DNA of 64,000 nucleotides from Lederbergia lenta NBRC 16444 (GCF_001591545.1 NZ_BCVC01000001.1:682001-746000); one strand, 5' to 3'. Shown: positions 9,957-19,337, counted from the stretch's first letter. Notes: generated by a model not told the origin, from the sequence alone. Program-made: numbers and translations.

Positions 9957-10997
9957 ATGGCGCATATTCTTGAGGAAGAAGTAAAAAGAATCGTAAAGCT
10001 TTACGGACTAGATGCTGATTTTGTACAAAATATCGGAAATGTGTATAGGATTTATACGAACAAAGGTGAATTTGCACTAAAGCGAATGAAAGTCGAAAAT
10101 GGTCTTGATTTTCTTTACTATATGCAATTTCTTTATCAACGGGGATACAATCGAATTGTTCCTATTTTTCCGACAGCAGATGGTCGTTTTGCTATTTTAG
10201 AAGGGAAATATGTTTATTATTTAATGCCATGGTTAGAAAATAAGCTAAAAGAAGATCATACTCAAAAGCATCACGATCTGTTCCGTGAACTGGCACGGTT
10301 TCATATGCTGTCGGTGCGAGAGGTTCCTGTAAGTAAAGAAGAACGAAAAGAGCATTTTGATCGTACGCAAAATCGCTGGGAAAAAGAGCAAGAAGCGATG
10401 GAGACATATATGGAAGTAAGTGAGAAAACATGGTATATGTCCCCTTTTCAACTAATGTTTTGTACTTTTTTTAGTGAAATAAGTGGTGGACAACGTTATG
10501 CGCTTAGAAAATTAAACGATTGGCACGAAGCTTCCCTAGAAGAGACGAAGGCAAGGAGTGTGATTGTACACGGTAAACTTTCTACGGAACATTTCTTATA
10601 CAATGAAAAGGGGATAGGTTATTTTTCTAACTTTGAAAAAGCGAGTATTGCTTCCCCTATTCATGATTTACTGCCATTTTTGTCAAGAATGCTGAATACC
10701 CATCCAAAACAGTTTAATGAAAGTGTGGAGTGGTTAGAGGCATACTTTCGGCATTTTCCATTTAAATCGGAGGAAATGCATTTATTTCTTAGTTATTTAG
10801 CGCAGCCCGGTCCCATTTACAGGGTAATAGAGAAATATTTTTCCACAACAAATGAAAAAAATGAAATGCAATTTGTACGTGATCTACAGCGACATTATTG
10901 GCAAATGAAAAATAAGGAATTTATTGTTATGAGATTAAATGAAATAGAAGAAAGAAAAAAACAAATGGAACAAGAACAATCCCACCCTTCTGAATAA
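9957..10997 (+). CDS. ysxE: Spore coat-associated protein YsxE (CotS-family pseudokinase)
   Basis: Coat-associated protein of the CotS/YutH group, distantly related to aminoglycoside phosphotransferases. 346 residues. A kinase-like N-lobe is seen at YRIYTNKGEFALKRMK, followed by YYLMPWLENK. The catalytic loop position reads VHGKLSTEHFL instead of HGDxxxxNxL. The following DFD position reads SNFEKA. The catalytic Asp, Asn and metal-binding Asp are therefore all missing, so activity as a kinase is unlikely. It follows spoVID by 54 bases, the conserved partner arrangement. GCAGGTGA serves as the binding site for the ATG at 9957. Confidence 0.9.
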   Translation: MAHILEEEVKRIVKLYGLDADFVQNIGNVYRIYTNKGEFALKRMKVENGLDFLYYMQFLYQRGYNRIVPIFPTADGRFAILEGKYVYYLMPWLENKLKEDHTQKHHDLFRELARFHMLSVREVPVSKEERKEHFDRTQNRWEKEQEAMETYMEVSEKTWYMSPFQLMFCTFFSEISGGQRYALRKLNDWHEASLEETKARSVIVHGKLSTEHFLYNEKGIGYFSNFEKASIASPIHDLLPFLSRMLNTHPKQFNESVEWLEAYFRHFPFKSEEMHLFLSYLAQPGPIYRVIEKYFSTTNEKNEMQFVRDLQRHYWQMKNKEFIVMRLNEIEERKKQMEQEQSHPSE

Positions 10998-11014
10998 ACT
11001 AAAGGATGGGATTG
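10977..11014. terminator. Hairpin at the end of ysxE
   Basis: CAATCCCACCC (10977-10987) and GGATGGGATTG (11004-11014) pair with one mismatch around a 16-base loop that contains the ysxE stop. There is no strong T-run on either side. It may separate ysxE from the convergent small gene downstream. Confidence 0.45.
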
Positions 11015-11037
11015 TAATTTAAGTTGAAGAGAATAAA

Positions 11038-11229
11038 TTACATCCATTCATAATGAAAAGATAAGGCCAATCCAATAAAAATAGCTAATAATAAAACGTC
11101 AAAAACTGTTGGGAAAATAAAAGTGCGAATCCCTTGAAATATGGTGAATGGAATAATTAGCTGTCTACAAACCCCTTTGAAATTTCTCTTCCAAGATTGA
11201 AATGTATACTGATTAAATCTTTTGCTCAT
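11038..11229 (-). CDS. Small conserved membrane protein, function unknown
   Basis: A 63-residue protein starting MSKRFNQYTFQSWKR, with a basic N-terminus and one or two hydrophobic stretches (about residues 25-42 and 43-58). On the minus strand AAGGAGGT is followed by three consecutive ATG codons. The third (11229) has the best spacing from the binding site, so it is chosen over 11250 and 11235. I do not recognize a function. It is convergent with ysxE and divergent from the valS leader. The strong binding site and length suggest a real gene. Confidence 0.65.
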   Translation of the reverse strand: MSKRFNQYTFQSWKRNFKGVCRQLIIPFTIFQGIRTFIFPTVFDVLLLAIFIGLALSFHYEWM

Positions 11230-11349
11230 CATCATACCTCCTTGAATCACTCTTGCTATAAAATATGTGAAAGAAGTTAATCGGTGCCTATATAGTATAA
11301 ATTGAAAGATATTGGTCCATCCTATTTAAGAGTACAAAAATAATTGACA

Positions 11350-11379
11350 TTCACATATGATATTAGCTAATATTATAAT
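11350..11379 (+). promoter_or_regulatory. Probable promoter of the valS T-box leader
   Basis: TTCACA (11350-11355), 18-bp spacer, TATAAT (11374-11379). A TTGACA at 11344 is closer to consensus but its 24-bp spacing to the -10 is too long. The leader begins about 10-20 bases downstream. Confidence 0.5.
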
Positions 11380-11394
11380 AAGAGAATAATCGAC

Positions 11395-11645
11395 TAATTG
11401 CTTTGACAGGGAAGAGTACATTGGCAATCTACTTTCAGAGAGAGAAATCATTGCTGTGAGATTTCTTAAGTAGAAACATTGGAAAGTCACCCTTGAGCAG
11501 CTTCTGTGAAACTTTAGTAGTAGAGGCCGGTGAAGAGCCGTTAACAAATTAAGTGCCAGACACATGTGATAATTGCATGTCTGCGAAAAAAGGTGGTACC
11601 GCGAATCCGCTCCCTTCGTCCTTTTGACGAGGGGAGTTTTTGTGT
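11395..11645 (+). ncRNA. T-box riboswitch of valS
   Basis: This tRNA-sensing leader lets valS be expressed when uncharged tRNA(Val) builds up. The 5' end carries the typical GACAGGGAAGAGTA start of Stem I (about 11405-11418). The invariant T-box core GGTGGTACCGCG is at 11592-11603. A terminator follows: CTCCCTTCGTC (11610-11620) and GACGAGGGGAG (11626-11636), then TTTTTG. The T-box core competes with this terminator to form the antiterminator. The valine specifier was not assigned with certainty by eye; amino-acid specificity is inferred from the downstream gene. Confidence 0.93.
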
Positions 11646-11650
11646 TTTTA

Positions 11651-11720
11651 TAAGAAAAGCGGAAGCGGCCGTTTAACGATGAACAAACTGGAACCGCAGT
11701 ATGTGGCAGCGCCCCTTAGT
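11651..11720 (-). repeat. Dispersed repeat, copy B (partial, reverse orientation)
   Basis: The reverse complement contains GCGGTTCCAGTTTGTTCATCG, TAAACGG and CCGCTTCCGCTTTTCTT, matching the right half of the family at 53480-53526. It lies between the T-box terminator and the valS start, so it is part of the valS 5' untranslated region. Confidence 0.65.
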
Positions 11721-11774
11721 GCCTATAATTAGACACTAACTGGTACAAATGTAGCGATTAAAGGGAGGATAATA

Positions 11775-14420
11775 ATGGAAGATAATAAAATGACAATGCC
11801 AACTAAATATGAACCACAAAGAATAGAGAAAGGCCGTTATCAATGGTGGTTAGATGGAAAATTTTTCGAAGCGAATAATGATCCGGATAAAGAGCCATAT
11901 ACAATTGTTATCCCGCCACCAAATGTAACGGGACGCCTGCATTTAGGTCATGCATGGGATACTACTTTGCAAGATATTTTGACGAGAATGAAGAGAATGC
12001 AAGGTTATGATGTTCTTTGGCTTCCTGGAATGGATCATGCAGGAATTGCCACGCAAGCAAAAGTGGAAGAAAAGCTACGTGAAGAAGGAACATCACGTTA
12101 TGACCTAGGGCGTGAAAAGTTTGTGGAAGAAACATGGAAATGGAAAGAAGAGTATGCAGATTTTATTCGCCAACAATGGGCAAAGCTCGGACTTGGTTTA
12201 GATTATTCGCGTGAACGTTTTACACTTGATGAAGGTCTTTCGAAAGCAGTAAGAGAAGTCTTTGTTAAGCTTTATAAAAAAGGGCTTATATACAGAGGCG
12301 AGTATATTATCAACTGGGATCCTGTTACGAAAACAGCTATCTCAGATATTGAAGTAATTCATAAAGACGTACAAGGTGCATTCTATCATATGCATTATCC
12401 ACTTGCAGACGGTACTGGGGCCATAGAAGTAGCAACTACTAGACCTGAGACAATGCTAGGTGATACGGCAGTTGCCGTCCATCCAGATGATGAACGCTAT
12501 CAACATTTAATTGGAAAAACAGTCCTTTTGCCAATCGTTGGACGTGAAATACCGATTGTTGCAGATGATTATGTGGATAAAGATTTTGGTTCGGGTGCTG
12601 TGAAAATTACTCCAGCTCATGATCCTAATGACTTTGAGATCGGGAATCGCCATAACTTAGAACGCGTACTTGTTATGAATGAAGACGGTACGATGAATGG
12701 AAATGCTGGAAAATATCAAGGGATGGATCGTTTTGATTGCCGTAAACAAATTATTAAAGATTTGCAGGATCAAGGGGTTTTATTCCAAATTGAAGACCAT
12801 ATGCATTCGGTTGGTCATTCAGAGCGAAGTGGTGCAGTAGTCGAGCCATATTTATCGACACAATGGTTCGTGAACATGCAGCCGCTCGCAGATCAAGCAC
12901 TTGAATTACAGAAACAAGAGGAAAAAGTGAATTTTGTTCCAGATCGCTTTGAGAAGACGTATTTGCGTTGGATGGAAAACATTCGTGACTGGTGTATTTC
13001 ACGCCAATTATGGTGGGGACATCGTATTCCGGCATGGTATCATAAAGAAACTGGAGAAGTATATGTTGGAAATGAAGCACCTGCTGATGAAGAAAATTGG
13101 GAACAAGATCAAGATGTTCTAGATACATGGTTTAGCTCTGCATTATGGCCATTTTCAACGATGGGTTGGCCAGATCCCAATGCGGAAGATTTTCAACGAT
13201 ATTATCCAAATAATGCACTTGTTACAGGTTATGATATTATCTTTTTCTGGGTTTCTAGAATGATTTTTCAAGGAATTGAATTTACAGGGAAGCGTCCATT
13301 TAATGATGTATTGATTCATGGTTTGATTCGAGCGGAAGACGGACGAAAAATGAGTAAATCGCTTGGAAACGGTGTTGATCCAATGGATGTTATTGATCAA
13401 TATGGTGCAGATTCCCTTCGTTATTTTCTAGCAACAGGAAGCTCACCTGGTCAAGATCTCAGGTTCAGCATGGAGAAGATTGAATCCATTTGGAACTTCG
13501 CTAATAAAATTTGGAATGCATCTCGATTTGCATTAATGAATATGGATGGGTTAAAGCAGGAAGAAATTGACCTGACAGGCGAAAAAAATGTTGCGGATAA
13601 ATGGATCTTAACCCGTCTGAATGACACGATCGATACTGTAACAAAACTTGCTGATAAATATGAATTTGGCGAAGTTGGTAGAGCGTTATACAATTTCATT
13701 TGGGATGATTTATGTGATTGGTATATTGAAATGGCGAAGCTTCCGTTATATGGTGAGGACGAAGCAGCTAAGAAGACGACACGGTCTGTTTTGGCGTATG
13801 TATTAGATAACACAATGAGACTCATACATCCGTTTATGCCATTTATTTCTGAAGAAATTTGGCAAAACCTTCCGCATGAAGGGAAATCTATTACAGTGGC
13901 AGCGTGGCCAACAGTAAATGAGCAATTTACTGATAATCAAGCCGCAGGAGAAATGAAATTACTAATGGATATCATTCGGGCAGTACGGAATATACGCGCC
14001 GAAGTGAATACACCTATGAGTAAGCAGATTAAATTAATGCTTAAGGCAAAAGATGAAGAAACACTCGCAGCGCTAGAAAAGAACAAATCATTTATTGAGA
14101 AATTCTGTAATCCAGAAGAGCTTATAATTTCAACTGACATGAAAACGCCAGAAAAATCAATGACCGCTGTTGTAACAGGTGTGGAACTATTTCTTCCGCT
14201 AGCTGGACTAATCAATATTGATGAAGAAATTAAGCGCCTAGAAAAAGAATGGGAAAAGTGGAATAAAGAAGTAGAACGTGTGCAGAAAAAATTATCTAAT
14301 GAGAAGTTTACAAGTAAAGCTCCGGAAGCCGTAGTGGAGGAAGAAAGAGCGAAAGAAAAGGATTACGTTGTAAAACGATCAATTGTTGAAGAACGTATGA
14401 AAGAATTAAAAAATATTTAA
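11775..14420 (+). CDS. valS: Valyl-tRNA synthetase
   Basis: Charges tRNA(Val) with valine; class I synthetase. 881 residues, the normal length. The HIGH-type motif lies in [14 protein letters not shown] and the KMSKS loop in [14 protein letters not shown]. The editing (CP1) domain contains [19 protein letters not shown]. The anticodon domain and a C-terminal coiled coil (about residues 815-880, rich in E/K) follow. The ATG at 11775 follows GGGAGGATAAT. Expression is governed by the T-box at 11395-11645. It is followed by folC, as in B. subtilis. Confidence 0.98.
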   Translation: MEDNKMTMPTKYEPQRIEKGRYQWWLDGKFFEANNDPDKEPYTIVIPPPNVTGRLHLGHAWDTTLQDILTRMKRMQGYDVLWLPGMDHAGIATQAKVEEKLREEGTSRYDLGREKFVEETWKWKEEYADFIRQQWAKLGLGLDYSRERFTLDEGLSKAVREVFVKLYKKGLIYRGEYIINWDPVTKTAISDIEVIHKDVQGAFYHMHYPLADGTGAIEVATTRPETMLGDTAVAVHPDDERYQHLIGKTVLLPIVGREIPIVADDYVDKDFGSGAVKITPAHDPNDFEIGNRHNLERVLVMNEDGTMNGNAGKYQGMDRFDCRKQIIKDLQDQGVLFQIEDHMHSVGHSERSGAVVEPYLSTQWFVNMQPLADQALELQKQEEKVNFVPDRFEKTYLRWMENIRDWCISRQLWWGHRIPAWYHKETGEVYVGNEAPADEENWEQDQDVLDTWFSSALWPFSTMGWPDPNAEDFQRYYPNNALVTGYDIIFFWVSRMIFQGIEFTGKRPFNDVLIHGLIRAEDGRKMSKSLGNGVDPMDVIDQYGADSLRYFLATGSSPGQDLRFSMEKIESIWNFANKIWNASRFALMNMDGLKQEEIDLTGEKNVADKWILTRLNDTIDTVTKLADKYEFGEVGRALYNFIWDDLCDWYIEMAKLPLYGEDEAAKKTTRSVLAYVLDNTMRLIHPFMPFISEEIWQNLPHEGKSITVAAWPTVNEQFTDNQAAGEMKLLMDIIRAVRNIRAEVNTPMSKQIKLMLKAKDEETLAALEKNKSFIEKFCNPEELIISTDMKTPEKSMTAVVTGVELFLPLAGLINIDEEIKRLEKEWEKWNKEVERVQKKLSNEKFTSKAPEAVVEEERAKEKDYVVKRSIVEERMKELKNI

Positions 14421-14436
14421 GTAATAAAGAGTATTT

Positions 14437-14466
14437 GGCATCTCCTTATAATATGAAGGAGGTGCC
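14437..14466 (+). other. Hairpin between valS and folC containing an unused Shine-Dalgarno
   Basis: GGCATCTCCTT (14437-14447) pairs with AAGGAGGTGCC (14456-14466), with one G-U pair, around an 8-base loop. It has no T-tail. The right arm contains a perfect AAGGAGG that the stem would hide. The folC binding site is a separate CGGAGGTG at 14491. Confidence 0.5.
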
Positions 14467-14504
14467 GGCTCTATATTTATGACGCTTTGTCGGAGGTGTA
14501 CAAG

Positions 14505-15824
14505 TTGTTTCATACATATGATGAGTCTCTTGATTGGATTCATTCCCGTCTACGCTTTGGTATAAAACCAGGGTTGAATAGAATGAAGTGGATGCTTGAA
14601 AAACTCGATCATCCTCAAAAAAAAATAAAGGCGGTTCATGTCGGTGGAACGAATGGAAAAGGTTCGACTGTGGCTTATTGTCGTTCAATTTTAGTTGAAG
14701 CCGGTTATGAAGTTGGTACATTTACTTCGCCGTATATTGAGCAATTTAATGAAAGAATTAGTTTGAATGGAAGACCGATCTCTGATGATGAAATAACCAG
14801 TTTAGTAAATACTATCAAGCCACTCGCAGATGAACTAGAGGAAACTGAGTTAGGGTCACCAACAGAGTTTGAAATTATCACGGCGATGGCGATCTATTAT
14901 TTTGGCGTTATGAATCCCGTTGATATTACTGTTTTTGAAGTCGGACTTGGTGGTCGTTATGATTCAACGAATGTCATAGAACCAATATTGACTGTGATTA
15001 CCAACGTAGGAATGGATCATACTCAAATTCTAGGGAATAGTTTAGAAGAAATTGCTTATGAAAAAGCTGGTATTATTAAACAAAGTACACCAATATTTAC
15101 AGCTGTTAAAGATGATAGAGCTTTTAAAGTGATTCAAAAGGAAGCTAAAGAAAAAGAGGCTCAGTTATTGCAACTAGGCCATGATTTCGTTGTTAAAGAT
15201 ATTTTATCGACTGAGTATTCAGAAAGGTTTGCATATAAATCAGTCACAGAAACGATTGAAAACCTCGAAATCCGATTATTAGGTCATCATCAAATCGAAA
15301 ATGCTGCTGGAGCCGTTGCAGCCTTACTATGGTTACACGGTCAAGGTACAATAAGGCTGAATAAGGAAGTCATTAGAGCTGGTCTTGTTAAAGCTAACTG
15401 GCCTGGTAGATTAGAGGTATTACAAAAAGAGCCAACCATAATGGTTGATGGTGCCCATAATCCAGAAGGTCTAAGGGCATTAACTGCTGCGTTAGAAAAT
15501 AGATTTTTTGGTAAAAAGTTAAAAGTGGTCTTTGCTGCACTGAAAGATAAAGATTTAACAGAAATGTGTACTATTTTAAACGACATGAATGCGGAACTAT
15601 ATGTAACAGAGTTTGATTTTCCTAGAGCTGCTACAGCAGAGGAATTCAAAAAAATGACGGGAAATCAAACAATAATCACGCATTCTGATTGGAAAATATT
15701 AATCAATAACCTTAAAAATACAATGCAATATAACGAGGTACTAGTGGTCACAGGTTCATTATATTTCATTTCATTGGTGAGGCCTTTTTTAAAAGATCAA
15801 ATTGCGAAGTTAAATATCGAATAA
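14505..15824 (+). CDS. folC: Folylpolyglutamate synthase / dihydrofolate synthase
   Basis: Adds glutamate to dihydropteroate and to folates (Mur-ligase fold, ATP-dependent), in the cytoplasm. The ATP loop GGTNGKGSTVAY and the folate-side motif TFTSPYIEQFNERI are visible, along with VFEVGLGGRYDSTN and VDGAHNPEG. The start chosen is TTG at 14505 (MFHTYDESLDWIHSRL), six bases after CGGAGGTG and aligned with B. subtilis. An earlier in-frame TTG at 14487 lies before the binding site. The length is 439 residues. Confidence 0.95.
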   Translation: MFHTYDESLDWIHSRLRFGIKPGLNRMKWMLEKLDHPQKKIKAVHVGGTNGKGSTVAYCRSILVEAGYEVGTFTSPYIEQFNERISLNGRPISDDEITSLVNTIKPLADELEETELGSPTEFEIITAMAIYYFGVMNPVDITVFEVGLGGRYDSTNVIEPILTVITNVGMDHTQILGNSLEEIAYEKAGIIKQSTPIFTAVKDDRAFKVIQKEAKEKEAQLLQLGHDFVVKDILSTEYSERFAYKSVTETIENLEIRLLGHHQIENAAGAVAALLWLHGQGTIRLNKEVIRAGLVKANWPGRLEVLQKEPTIMVDGAHNPEGLRALTAALENRFFGKKLKVVFAALKDKDLTEMCTILNDMNAELYVTEFDFPRAATAEEFKKMTGNQTIITHSDWKILINNLKNTMQYNEVLVVTGSLYFISLVRPFLKDQIAKLNIE

Positions 15825-15868
15825 TGTAGCTATTCACCGACATGGTCGTTATGATAAAACAAGATAAT

Positions 15869-15901
15869 ACTTATGATGACTAAAATGGAGTCATCATAAG
15901 T
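15869..15901. other. Perfect 13-bp palindromic hairpin upstream of comC
   Basis: ACTTATGATGACT (15869-15881), loop AAAATGG, AGTCATCATAAGT (15889-15901). All 13 pairs match. There is no T-run on either strand, so it is not a typical terminator. It lies 45 bases after folC and 51 bases before comC. It could be an operator or an mRNA structure. Confidence 0.6.
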
Positions 15902-15952
15902 AAATATGTAGGTATAGATTATTACTGAAAGAATGAAAGGATTATCTCGTAA

Positions 15953-16699
15953 ATGAAACTGATCATTTTCCTCTGTGCCCTTCTACTTGGTTCATTTTAT
16001 AAAACTGTTGGTATAAGGGTTCCAATGAAAGAACCAATATTGGGAATGCGTTCTGCCTGTTCAAGTTGTAAGAGAACATTATCATTCTGGAATCTTATCC
16101 CTGTAATTTCTTATGTAATACAGGGTGGAAAGTGCCGCCAATGTAAGAAATGGATCTCTCCATTTACTCCACTAACTGAGCTCATTACTGCCTGCTTATT
16201 TGTCTACGCATATACGCATATTGGATGGTCTTTTGAGCTTTTTATTGCGTGGACATTCATTTCATTACTTGTAATCATTTCTGTATCAGACATTACATAT
16301 ATGCTTATCCCAGACAAAGTATTGCTCGTTTTCACAGGAATTATTTTAATAGAACGCTTGATTCAGCCGCTAACTCCTTGGTGGGATTCATACCTTGGTG
16401 CCGCTGTTATCTTTATTATTTTAATGGGAATTACAGTGTTAAGTAAAGGTGGTATAGGTGGAGGGGATATAAAACTCTATGCTGTTTTAGGTCTTGCTCT
16501 TGGTTTAAAACTAGTTTTGTTTTCTTTCTTTTTTGCGAATTTGATAGGTGCAATCATAGGAGTGCTAGGAATGGCAATCGGAGTTGTAGAGCGGAAGAAA
16601 CCGATTCCTTTTGGTCCGTTTATCGCGGTTGGTACATTATTCGTATATTTCTTTAATAATCATATCCTAGCATGGTATTATTCACTATTTCAGTTTTAA
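15953..16699 (+). CDS. comC: Prepilin peptidase ComC
   Basis: Membrane aspartic peptidase (A24 family) that cleaves and methylates the ComG pseudopilins needed for DNA uptake. 248 residues with about seven membrane segments. The N-terminal methylase region has the two CxxC pairs CSSC and CRQC. The peptidase aspartates lie in SDITYMLIPDK and in GGIGGGDIKL (GxGD). The start ATG follows a modest GAAAGGA. No ComK box (AAAA-N5-TTTT pairs) was seen upstream, although comC is ComK-dependent in B. subtilis. Confidence 0.93.
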   Translation: MKLIIFLCALLLGSFYKTVGIRVPMKEPILGMRSACSSCKRTLSFWNLIPVISYVIQGGKCRQCKKWISPFTPLTELITACLFVYAYTHIGWSFELFIAWTFISLLVIISVSDITYMLIPDKVLLVFTGIILIERLIQPLTPWWDSYLGAAVIFIILMGITVLSKGGIGGGDIKLYAVLGLALGLKLVLFSFFFANLIGAIIGVLGMAIGVVERKKPIPFGPFIAVGTLFVYFFNNHILAWYYSLFQF

Positions 16700-16756
16700 T
16701 AGAATACCATATGTTTATGCTAGATTTATAATGAAAAAAATGACGAAAACCTTTTT

Positions 16757-16790
16757 AGACGAGACGACAAATGTCTTGTCTATTTTCTTT
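16757..16790 (+). terminator. Terminator of comC
   Basis: AGACGAGAC (16757-16765) pairs with GTCTTGTCT (16773-16781) with one G-U, followed by ATTTTCTTT. It falls in the leader of spoIIB and supports placing the spoIIB start downstream at 16839. Confidence 0.7.
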
Positions 16791-16838
16791 GTTCATATGT
16801 TAGCATTAAGCAAACTTTGCAAGCGGAGGCTGATACGC

Positions 16839-17864
16839 ATGGACAAGAAGAAAAAGACGCAGCAACCAGCTATCAAAATAAAAATCAATGGAGAAGAACG
16901 TCCGTTTGAGGAAGAAATCACTGTAAATGATTGGCAAGTGGCAGCAGAAGAGACATCGGCATCAGCTGAAAAAGCGGATGAAGAAGACGTTTTTGATTGG
17001 GTACTACCTGAAACGGAATATAAGGAAGTTTCAGAGTTTCAAAAGGTAAATTATTTTCCTAGTAAACATAAAAAACACCCTTCCCAATATTGGAGACGGA
17101 AATCAGTTCATGGTGTAGCAACGATGATATTATCGATTTTTCTCGCAGTAGCAGTTGGCCTATTATTAGGAACATTTTTATTGAAAATGGTGATGAATCC
17201 AGATGAACAACCTGTATCTGGTGATGATTCAATCGCAGCTCCTCCAGTTGTTTCTAACGATGATGTGAAAAAACAAACGGTGGAGCCATATATTGCAGAG
17301 TTACCAGCTTTAACTACTGCCGTTATTCAGGGGGACGTCTACTCGTCAAAAAGTGCGGCAGAAAATAGAATGGCGGAGTATGATGCCCAAGGGTTTGGCA
17401 CAATGATGATGGAAACGGAAGGAAAATATTATGTGTTTGTAGGTATTGCCGACAATATCACTAAAGCTAAAGCGTGGGAGCAGGATTTAAAAGATAAAGG
17501 GATGAATGTTTGGGCGAAGGAACTTTCGATGAAAAAGGTAGAAATGAAATTTACATCGAAACAAGAGGCAGAACTGTTTGCAAGTGAAGGAAAGTTGTTT
17601 CAGTTGTTAGCTGGAGAGGCAATGAGTGGAATAATGTCTGGTAAGGTGAATGAAACAAGTGTGGCTGATATAGGGAAACAACTTGATACAGGTGAAGGAA
17701 CACGGTCAGAAGATGGGGTGGTGCATGAACTTTATAGTGAACTTTATGCAGCCTATGAAGGGCTTAGACAGTATCAATCGAATGCCGATGACAAGAGCGT
17801 ACTAAAAAAAGTGCAACAACATTTATTGGATTACATAAAGTTGTATGAAGGGGCCCGTCAATAG
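16839..17864 (+). CDS. spoIIB: Stage II sporulation protein B (SPOR-domain protein)
   Basis: Septum-associated protein that helps dissolve septal peptidoglycan and recruit the engulfment machinery. A basic N-terminus (MDKKKKTQQPAIKIKINGEERPF) is followed by an acidic stretch, one membrane segment (about residues 98-120, VATMILSIFLAVAVGLLLGTF), and an extracytoplasmic part. A SPOR domain (about residues 155-225) includes VIQGDVYSSKSAAENRM and YYVFVGIA. The ATG at 16839 follows GCGGAGG (16823-16829). An in-frame ATG at 16731 lies before the comC terminator and is unlikely. The length of 341 residues is close to B. subtilis. Confidence 0.9.
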   Translation: MDKKKKTQQPAIKIKINGEERPFEEEITVNDWQVAAEETSASAEKADEEDVFDWVLPETEYKEVSEFQKVNYFPSKHKKHPSQYWRRKSVHGVATMILSIFLAVAVGLLLGTFLLKMVMNPDEQPVSGDDSIAAPPVVSNDDVKKQTVEPYIAELPALTTAVIQGDVYSSKSAAENRMAEYDAQGFGTMMMETEGKYYVFVGIADNITKAKAWEQDLKDKGMNVWAKELSMKKVEMKFTSKQEAELFASEGKLFQLLAGEAMSGIMSGKVNETSVADIGKQLDTGEGTRSEDGVVHELYSELYAAYEGLRQYQSNADDKSVLKKVQQHLLDYIKLYEGARQ

Positions 17865-17901
17865 TTACCATATATGAGGTAATTGACGGCCTCGTTTTTT
17901 T
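17852..17901 (+). terminator. Terminator of spoIIB
   Basis: An imperfect stem pairs GGCC.GTCAAT..TTACC (17852-17869) with GGTAATTGACGGCC (17878-17891), followed by TCGTTTTTTT. Confidence 0.7.
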
Positions 17902-17977
17902 ATTTTCCAGTTTGCATTGTTTTATTTCTGTTGAGAATTTACAAGTTTCATATCTCAAAGAGCCTTGATGAATATAG

Positions 17978-18006
17978 TTGTTCCATCCATGGCTATTTGA
18001 TATGAT
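17978..18006 (+). promoter_or_regulatory. Probable sigma-A promoter of maf-radC
   Basis: TTGTTC (17978-17983), 17-bp spacer, TATGAT (18001-18006), about 40 bases before the maf start. Confidence 0.5.
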
Positions 18007-18047
18007 GTATGTGTATCTCCCGATCATTAGAAAGGCAGGAATAATAA

Positions 18048-18617
18048 TTGTCAAACCTCATACTTGCTTCATCATCTCCTCGCAGAAAAGAACTTCTTCA
18101 AAAGCTATCTATTCCATTTACTACGTATTCACCAGATGTGGACGAGAAAGTTTCAAAAGATCTACTACCTAATGAAATTGTAAAGACCCTTGCATTACGA
18201 AAAGCTTTGCATGTAGCTCAGAAATTTCCCGAAGCATATACTATTGGTTCTGATACCATTGTGGTCTGTAAGGGCAATGTACTAGGCAAACCTCAAAACA
18301 GGGAAGAGGCGAGCCAAATGCTTCATCAATTATCTAATTGTACGCATTCCGTTTATACAGGAGTGGCGATCGTAAGTGCAAACGCAATGAAGATTTTTTA
18401 TGAAAGAACGGATGTAGAGTTTTGGGAACTGTCCGCAGCTCTAATTAATCAATATTTGGACAGCGGTGAACCCTTTGATAAAGCTGGTGCATACGGAATT
18501 CAAGGACGTGGTGCATTACTTGTAAAATCCATTTCCGGTGACTACTATTCAGTTGTTGGGTTACCAATTTCACGCTTATCCCGTGTTTTGTCAGAAATGG
18601 GTTTACCCCTCCTTTAA
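18048..18617 (+). CDS. maf: Maf nucleoside triphosphate pyrophosphatase
   Basis: Cytoplasmic pyrophosphatase of the Maf/HAM1 fold, acting on non-canonical or UTP/dTTP-type nucleotides. Overexpression in B. subtilis inhibits septation. 189 residues. The signature LILASSSPRRKELL opens the protein; DVDEKV, IGSDTIVV and GDYYSVVGLPISRL follow. The start is TTG at 18048, after AGGCAGGAA. The family N-terminus aligns with this start. It is followed 30 bases later by radC, the conserved maf-radC-mreBCD order. Confidence 0.94.
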   Translation: MSNLILASSSPRRKELLQKLSIPFTTYSPDVDEKVSKDLLPNEIVKTLALRKALHVAQKFPEAYTIGSDTIVVCKGNVLGKPQNREEASQMLHQLSNCTHSVYTGVAIVSANAMKIFYERTDVEFWELSAALINQYLDSGEPFDKAGAYGIQGRGALLVKSISGDYYSVVGLPISRLSRVLSEMGLPLL

Positions 18618-18647
18618 TGAGCATCCCTTATAAAAGGAGGGAAATAA

Positions 18648-19337
18648 ATGAAAACAGAATCGCTCATGATTCGTGATTTTCCAGTCGACGAACGTCCGCG
18701 TGAACGACTAATCAATAGCGGCGCTGAAGCCTTATCTAATCAAGAGTTGCTAGCTATACTACTTCGAACTGGAACAAAATCGGAGTCGGTTATTCAGTTA
18801 GCGAACAGATTACTCACACAGTTTGGCGGTCTCATGTGGCTAAAAGATGCTGTCTTGGAGGAATTGACTGATTTAAAAGGAATTGGTGAAGCAAAAGCAG
18901 TCCAAATTGCCGCGGCAGTCGAATTAGGAAGAAGAATTAGTAACCTCTCATACGATGATCGCTATGTAATCCGCAGCCCCGAAGATGGGGCAAATTATGT
19001 GATGAATGACATGCGCTTCCTTACACAGGAACATTTCGTGTGCCTCTATTTAAACACCAAGAATCAAGTTATCCACCGCCAGACTGTTTTCATCGGTAGT
19101 CTAAATGCCTCGATCGTACATCCGCGCGAAGTGTTCAAAGAGGCATTCCGACGCTCTGCTGCTTCAATTATTTGTTTCCATAACCATCCAAGTGGAGATC
19201 CCAGTCCATCTAGAGAAGATATTGAAGTGACTAAACGGCTTGTCGAATGTGGAAAAATGGTTGGTATTGAAATTCTCGATCATTTAATTATTGGAGACAA
19301 AAAATATGTCAGTATGAAAGAAAAAGGGCATATGTGA
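18648..19337 (+). CDS. radC: RadC/JAMM-domain protein
   Basis: Member of the RadC (MPN/JAB1) family. The old link to DNA repair is not well supported, and the biochemical role is uncertain. 229 residues. An N-terminal helix-hairpin-helix-like region has LKGIGEAKAVQIAAAVELG. The metal-binding JAMM motif is HNHPSGDPSPSREDIEVTKRL near the C-terminus. The ATG at 18648 follows AAAAGGAGGG. It probably shares a transcript with maf. Confidence 0.94.
   Translation: MKTESLMIRDFPVDERPRERLINSGAEALSNQELLAILLRTGTKSESVIQLANRLLTQFGGLMWLKDAVLEELTDLKGIGEAKAVQIAAAVELGRRISNLSYDDRYVIRSPEDGANYVMNDMRFLTQEHFVCLYLNTKNQVIHRQTVFIGSLNASIVHPREVFKEAFRRSAASIICFHNHPSGDPSPSREDIEVTKRLVECGKMVGIEILDHLIIGDKKYVSMKEKGHM

Noticed and set aside
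11344-11379. TTGACA/TATAAT promoter before the valS T-box
   Set aside because: The spacing of 24 bp is too long; TTCACA at 18 bp was preferred.
12754-13128. Antisense open frames within valS
   Set aside because: Shadow frames opposite a fully conserved synthetase; no start signals.
15825-15952. ComK box upstream of comC
   Set aside because: No paired AAAA-N5-TTTT elements are present; only a palindrome unrelated to that motif.
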